Below, piece by piece: positions 60,900 through 64,000 of a stretch of DNA of 64,000 bases (positions within the stretch are counted from its first letter, which is position 1; each line of letters starts with the position of its first letter). A program made the position numbers and the translations under genes. The notes under the pieces are model-generated. The model saw only the letters and a list, made by a program, of their open reading frames with translations, did not search any database and had not been told where the DNA came from. Source of the stretch: Acinetobacter tibetensis (GTDB lineage: Bacteria > Pseudomonadota > Gammaproteobacteria > Pseudomonadales > Moraxellaceae); contig NZ_CP098732.1 in assembly GCF_023824315.1 (NCBI RefSeq), positions 1,860,001-1,924,000 of the forward strand, in the 5' to 3' direction.

Positions 60900-61876
60900 T
60901 ATTTTTGCTCCTGTGAGGCTGCAAATTTATTGAAGGCCTGATCCAATGCTGATCCTTGATCACCACCTTGTCCCTGCTGTCCACCCTGACCACCAGTAGC
61001 TTGATGACTAAACAAGTGCTGTAAGTGAGATGGAACGGCGTTGGTTTGCTGCTGTTGATGACCGGCAGGTGGTGCTGACTGCTGTCCTGAGAACTGCTTT
61101 AGCTGCTGAGACATGAAGGCAAAAGCTGAGTCATCCATATTGGTATATGACGTTTTTTCTTCAGCGTTGAACTGCTTATTCAAGGTGGTTTCCAGTGCTT
61201 TAATATCGTCTTCGCGTTTACTTGCTTTGAACTTTTTAAGATCTGCTAAAGCATCATCACGCTCTTTTTCAGCCTGTTTCTGTGCGGCTTTCGCCTGTTC
61301 GAGTTCGGTCACGTCCGTTTCCTCTTTGGTTGGGTTAGGGTTGGATTTGCCTGAAAAGGCTTCGATAGTGGTTTGAGTATCCGCACCCACTCCACAGATT
61401 GTGATTTCATGAACACGCACGTTTCGAAAGACATGCAGTGGTCCTGTAAAAGTTTGACCATTTACGCTTACTGTTTTACCTGGTGCAATTTCTTCAATAC
61501 TCTCTGGATCTGCCCACCATGACATTTGAAATGGATACTCTTCATCAATGTCTTGAACAATCTCCGTTGCTCGTGGATTACTTAGAAAATGACCTTTAGC
61601 TTTAAAGCCGCCATTTACATCATATGAAGTAGCAACCCCAACACGAGTACCACCGAAATGATCTTCAACCAGTCCTGTTTTAGGCTTAAGTTTCAGACCC
61701 TCTAAGTCAATTACCACACCTGTACGCCCCCAGTACCAGTGGTTATCAATCAAACCACCGCTATAGACTTCAGCATCAAAAGTTCGTCGCTTTTTAGCTT
61801 CATCGTTATTCACGCTGATAGGGGTACTTATCGCGGTAAATTGATGTTTGAGGTATTCTTTATTTTCCTCTGGCAT
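60899..61876 (-). CDS. Phage prohead protease/scaffold protein
   Basis: The N-terminal half (about 1-170) has a protease-like layout: DAEVYSGGLIDNHWYWGRTG, KTGLVEDHFGGTRVGVATSY, and VFRNVRVHEITICGVGADTQ with the Ser/Thr pattern of phage head proteases. A coiled-coil charged region (TELEQAKAAQKQAEKERDDA) and a Gln/Gly-rich end (GGQGGQQGQGGDQG) then act as scaffold. The start is moved to the second ATG (61876), since GGAG is 7 nt from it and only 1 nt from the ATG at 61882. A stem-loop precedes the gene. Confidence 0.75.
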   Translation of the reverse strand: MPEENKEYLKHQFTAISTPISVNNDEAKKRRTFDAEVYSGGLIDNHWYWGRTGVVIDLEGLKLKPKTGLVEDHFGGTRVGVATSYDVNGGFKAKGHFLSNPRATEIVQDIDEEYPFQMSWWADPESIEEIAPGKTVSVNGQTFTGPLHVFRNVRVHEITICGVGADTQTTIEAFSGKSNPNPTKEETDVTELEQAKAAQKQAEKERDDALADLKKFKASKREDDIKALETTLNKQFNAEEKTSYTNMDDSAFAFMSQQLKQFSGQQSAPPAGHQQQQTNAVPSHLQHLFSHQATGGQGGQQGQGGDQGSALDQAFNKFAASQEQK

Positions 61877-61889
61877 TTTCATGCTCCAT

Positions 61890-61913
61890 AAAAAAACCGC
61901 CTTTAACGGCGGT
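61890..61913 (-). terminator. Stem-loop before the protease/scaffold gene
   Basis: On the minus strand ACCGCC-GTTAAA-GGCGGT is followed by T7 and ATGGAGC, which includes the Shine-Dalgarno of the protease gene. Confidence 0.7.
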
Positions 61914-61931
61914 CTATGTTCAATTACTTAC

Positions 61932-63197
61932 CTAACTCAAGCTATATACGGTGTTATTGGCAACAAATAGTCGCGTAGCAACCTCGCTTGTCTTTCTAAG
62001 CATTATTTCTGTATCAGATATGCTAATTACCTCTAGATTCAAATCAGGAGCAAGTAAGGCACCATTCAAACCATTAAATTTAGTCAAATCCAATGCAGCA
62101 CCATTTGCATCTGTAATGACAATATTCTTCCCTGCTTGTTCTGCAGTTCTAAATAATGTTGGCGTTTGAATACCGATAACATTACCAATCTGCAAATTCA
62201 GCGAATCAAAACCTTTGATGTTATTACCTGTGATCTTATTTTTAAGATTCTTGGCGACTTTCATAAGGGAATCAAAAGAACGCTTCATCCAATTCACAAT
62301 GACATTCGATTGTATGTCGTCTTTCATGATTGAAGTTTTGAACAGGTCAGTCAGTGATTGCTCATCTTCACGAATCAACTCCGTCAACATTCGTATCGCA
62401 CTCGGCTCTACATCCTTGTTTTGATCAATCACACGATCTACGATCACTTCAAGATTATTTCGAGATTGTTCAGACATAGGTTGAAAGACTTTAACGATTT
62501 CATCATTGGCTTGTTGAGCAAGCAATGCCTCGTCTCGCACATTGATCAATTCAGATGCAAGAGGCGCATCGACTGCGAGTGCTTCAGTAATCTTTTCCTG
62601 AACCACCACATTTAAATGCTTTCCATAACTCGCAGGACTTACAGCCCAACCTTTATCGGGCTGAACACTAGGCAGCTTATCATCAGGTGTAATACCTAAC
62701 TTTATCGCCTGTGCTTCAGTTAGCGCATCTACACCACAACGACATAAATAACCATTTGGCGGGTAGTATGTGTACCAAAATGAATCATCAATGTGCCGAA
62801 CAATATTGTTTAAAGCTAAGTGACTTGGACGAACCCTACTATCTGTTAAAGATGAGTAGCGCAAATAAGGTCGATTGACTTTATTCTCTTGCTGCTGCGT
62901 CCAAATACCGTGTGCATAAGCACTCTGGATATTGGTTCGAAAGATATTCTCAAGATGGTGCGGGCTTAGCTTAATACCCTCTGCCTTGATGGATTCTTTA
63001 AACTCTTGAAATGTTGAACCGCTTTCAATCGCCTTATTGGATAGATTAATAACGGTTCGGATCTGATCAAGAGAAGCTAGTTTACTAACTGTGGTTGCAT
63101 ACTGCCTTGCATTCAAATCCAGCAAATAAAACTCTTCAGGTAGAACAACTTTCTTATCACGCGCATAACGCAGAGCATCTGTATAACTGATCGTCAT
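61932..63197 (-). CDS. Phage head morphogenesis protein (Mu gpF-like)
   Basis: The first 190 residues are a Phage_Mu_F domain: FRTNIQSAYAHGIWTQQQEN, RPYLRYSSLTDSRVRPSHLA, and WYTYYPPNGYLCRCGVDALT. The protein then has about 230 further residues (GFDSLNLQIGNVIGIQTPTL, ITDANGAALDLTKFNGLNGA). C-terminal domains of Mu F proteins often have nuclease or toxin-like parts; no such motif can be named here. It overlaps the portal gene by 1 bp. The gpF family is needed for head assembly and DNA ejection. Confidence 0.85.
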   Translation of the reverse strand: MTISYTDALRYARDKKVVLPEEFYLLDLNARQYATTVSKLASLDQIRTVINLSNKAIESGSTFQEFKESIKAEGIKLSPHHLENIFRTNIQSAYAHGIWTQQQENKVNRPYLRYSSLTDSRVRPSHLALNNIVRHIDDSFWYTYYPPNGYLCRCGVDALTEAQAIKLGITPDDKLPSVQPDKGWAVSPASYGKHLNVVVQEKITEALAVDAPLASELINVRDEALLAQQANDEIVKVFQPMSEQSRNNLEVIVDRVIDQNKDVEPSAIRMLTELIREDEQSLTDLFKTSIMKDDIQSNVIVNWMKRSFDSLMKVAKNLKNKITGNNIKGFDSLNLQIGNVIGIQTPTLFRTAEQAGKNIVITDANGAALDLTKFNGLNGALLAPDLNLEVISISDTEIMLRKTSEVATRLFVANNTVYSLS

Positions 63198-64000
63198 TAC
63201 TTGCTCCGTTGCACATATCCAATCACATCAAATAAATACAAAGCTCTCGCCATTGTTTCAGTGAATTTTTCAACAGACTCACCAGACATCAAGCCATAAA
63301 GCTTTGTTTGCAAATCATTCACATCACTTGATGCTTCAACCAATTCCATTAATTCTGATTCAGAAAATAGTGTTTTATCAATTTCAGAAATCTTTTCATC
63401 AATCTCTTGCTGATTAGCATCTAACCCCTGAACATCAGCTTTAAAGCTAAATGCACGTTTTGGTAATGCCGAGAATTGAGTGTTAGCCGGTAATTGCTTA
63501 ATCTCTGCGATATCACCATCCTGTAAGCCGTATTCACGTTGAAAGTACTGCGGTGTCAGGTTAGCACCAGCATTCTTAAGGTGTGCATCACGCTCTGCTT
63601 GCTCTTTGTTGAGTGGTTTTGGCTTCTCACCAAGCATGACCTCATATTCACCCCAACCATTTAATACACAAAGTGCATTAACCACCGCCTGTAAAGTTGG
63701 CGTTACTAGTCGAATATCAGATCTAAGCTTATCCATTCGTACATTTTCATGCACCTGACCAAGACCGTAACTTCCCTTTCCATCAGTACCACTGGTGAGT
63801 GTCTGGCCTAATACAACTTTCTGAATCTGACGTACCAACTGATTGTTAAAAGACTCAAAAGCAGATCCAGCAGTACCGCTTGCACCTGAAGTACCCAAAA
63901 CCTGCACATCATCTTCAACATCTATCGATAAAACACTCTGAGCATGAGCGGCCAATAATGCCTTACTCATATCTTCAGTTTCAGTGTTTTTACATTTACC
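63197..64000 (-). CDS. Portal protein (DUF935, Mu gp29-like), C-terminal part
   Basis: The frame stays open to the right edge: ten more codons (GKCKNTETED) precede the ATG at 63970, so the 257-residue piece is the end of a longer protein. The features are those of DUF935/Mu gp29 portals: SFNNQLVRQIQKVVLGQTLT, GSYGLGQVHENVRMDKLRSD, LVTPTLQAVVNALCVLNGWG, LTPQYFQREYGLQDGDIAEI. The last part has an acidic helix (EIDKTLFSESELMELVEASS). The terminase would lie beyond. Confidence 0.85.
   Translation of the reverse strand, partial: GKCKNTETEDMSKALLAAHAQSVLSIDVEDDVQVLGTSGASGTAGSAFESFNNQLVRQIQKVVLGQTLTSGTDGKGSYGLGQVHENVRMDKLRSDIRLVTPTLQAVVNALCVLNGWGEYEVMLGEKPKPLNKEQAERDAHLKNAGANLTPQYFQREYGLQDGDIAEIKQLPANTQFSALPKRAFSFKADVQGLDANQQEIDEKISEIDKTLFSESELMELVEASSDVNDLQTKLYGLMSGESVEKFTETMARALYLFDVIGYVQRSK

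Larger units (their letters stand above)
42474..64000 (-). mobile_element. Prophage late region (siphovirus-like), continues past the right edge
   Basis: All but the shared gaps is read on the minus strand in classic order: portal, head morphogenesis, protease/scaffold, decoration, capsid, connector/completion, tail tube, chaperone, tape measure, tail tip, holin, lysozyme. Many genes overlap by 1-11 bp. The head module mixes Mu-like (gp29, gpF, DUF1320, gpG) and lambda-like (gpD, gpE) proteins, and a long tape measure without contractile sheath proteins marks a siphovirus. Terminase, early genes and the right end are outside the window; the left end is somewhere in 42.0-42.5 kb. Confidence 0.9.

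Overview
The window reads as an Acinetobacter-like gammaproteobacterial chromosome (AT-rich, Moraxellaceae-type gene order) carrying two mobile regions. The assignment is an inference from gene content: separate recA and recX with a divergent small SRP RNA next to cpoB, an lpxA-fabZ-lpxD-skp-bamA-rseP-dxr-cdsA-uppS-frr-pyrH cluster without lpxB, and a BrnQ/TerC/LysR repertoire typical of Acinetobacter. No species call is attempted. No rRNA, tRNA, IS element or CRISPR array was seen.

Region 1 (1-33.96 kb) is core chromosome. It starts inside a sirtuin gene. A three-gene minus-strand group follows (tandem GST-N protein, RraA, NAD(P)-binding protein), then rpsT, then a short decayed patch (about 2.99-3.62 kb). 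Next come a histidine phosphatase, cysQ, a divergent HAD phosphatase-hslR pair, recA-recX, the 4.5S RNA and cpoB. The long minus-strand envelope operon (9.6-20.5 kb) links lipid A synthesis, type II fatty acid dehydration, outer-membrane protein assembly, isoprenoid and phospholipid precursor synthesis and ribosome recycling; rimO follows. The ntrB-ntrC nitrogen two-component pair lies behind a good sigma-54-type promoter. A LysR regulator, methionine aminopeptidase, BrnQ, small membrane proteins, an alpha/beta hydrolase, a TerC-CBS protein and a MarR regulator complete the region.

Region 2 (34.0-42.0 kb) is accessory or junctional. Only the C-terminal third of an SRAP (YedK/HMCES-like) gene remains. 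It sits next to a divergent tyrosine integrase with GTGAGTAAC repeats at its 5' end. Three small minus-strand genes plus cspA follow, then a secreted lipase and an SDR oxidoreductase. Last is a three-gene minus-strand set: a Ras-like GTPase with P-loop and GTPGQ motifs, a 317-residue protein of unknown function with a possible C-terminal HTH, and a roadblock/LC7 protein whose reading frame is broken by one in-frame TAA. The 280-bp gap between the first two holds a near-consensus sigma-70 promoter and a Fur-like palindrome. This GTPase/roadblock set is the best candidate for an under-described cellular system in the window.

Region 3 (42.47 kb to the end) is the late half of a siphovirus-like prophage, read right to left: portal (partial), Mu-F-like head morphogenesis protein, protease/scaffold, decoration protein, lambda-E-like major capsid, connector and tail-completion proteins of Mu type, tail tube, tail chaperone, tape measure, a series of beta-rich tail-tip proteins, a holin candidate and a GH24 lysozyme. 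Terminase, replication and repressor genes would lie beyond the right edge. Terminator-like stem-loops with a shared T-run plus ATKG tail recur in front of several late genes, which suggests a common regulatory design.
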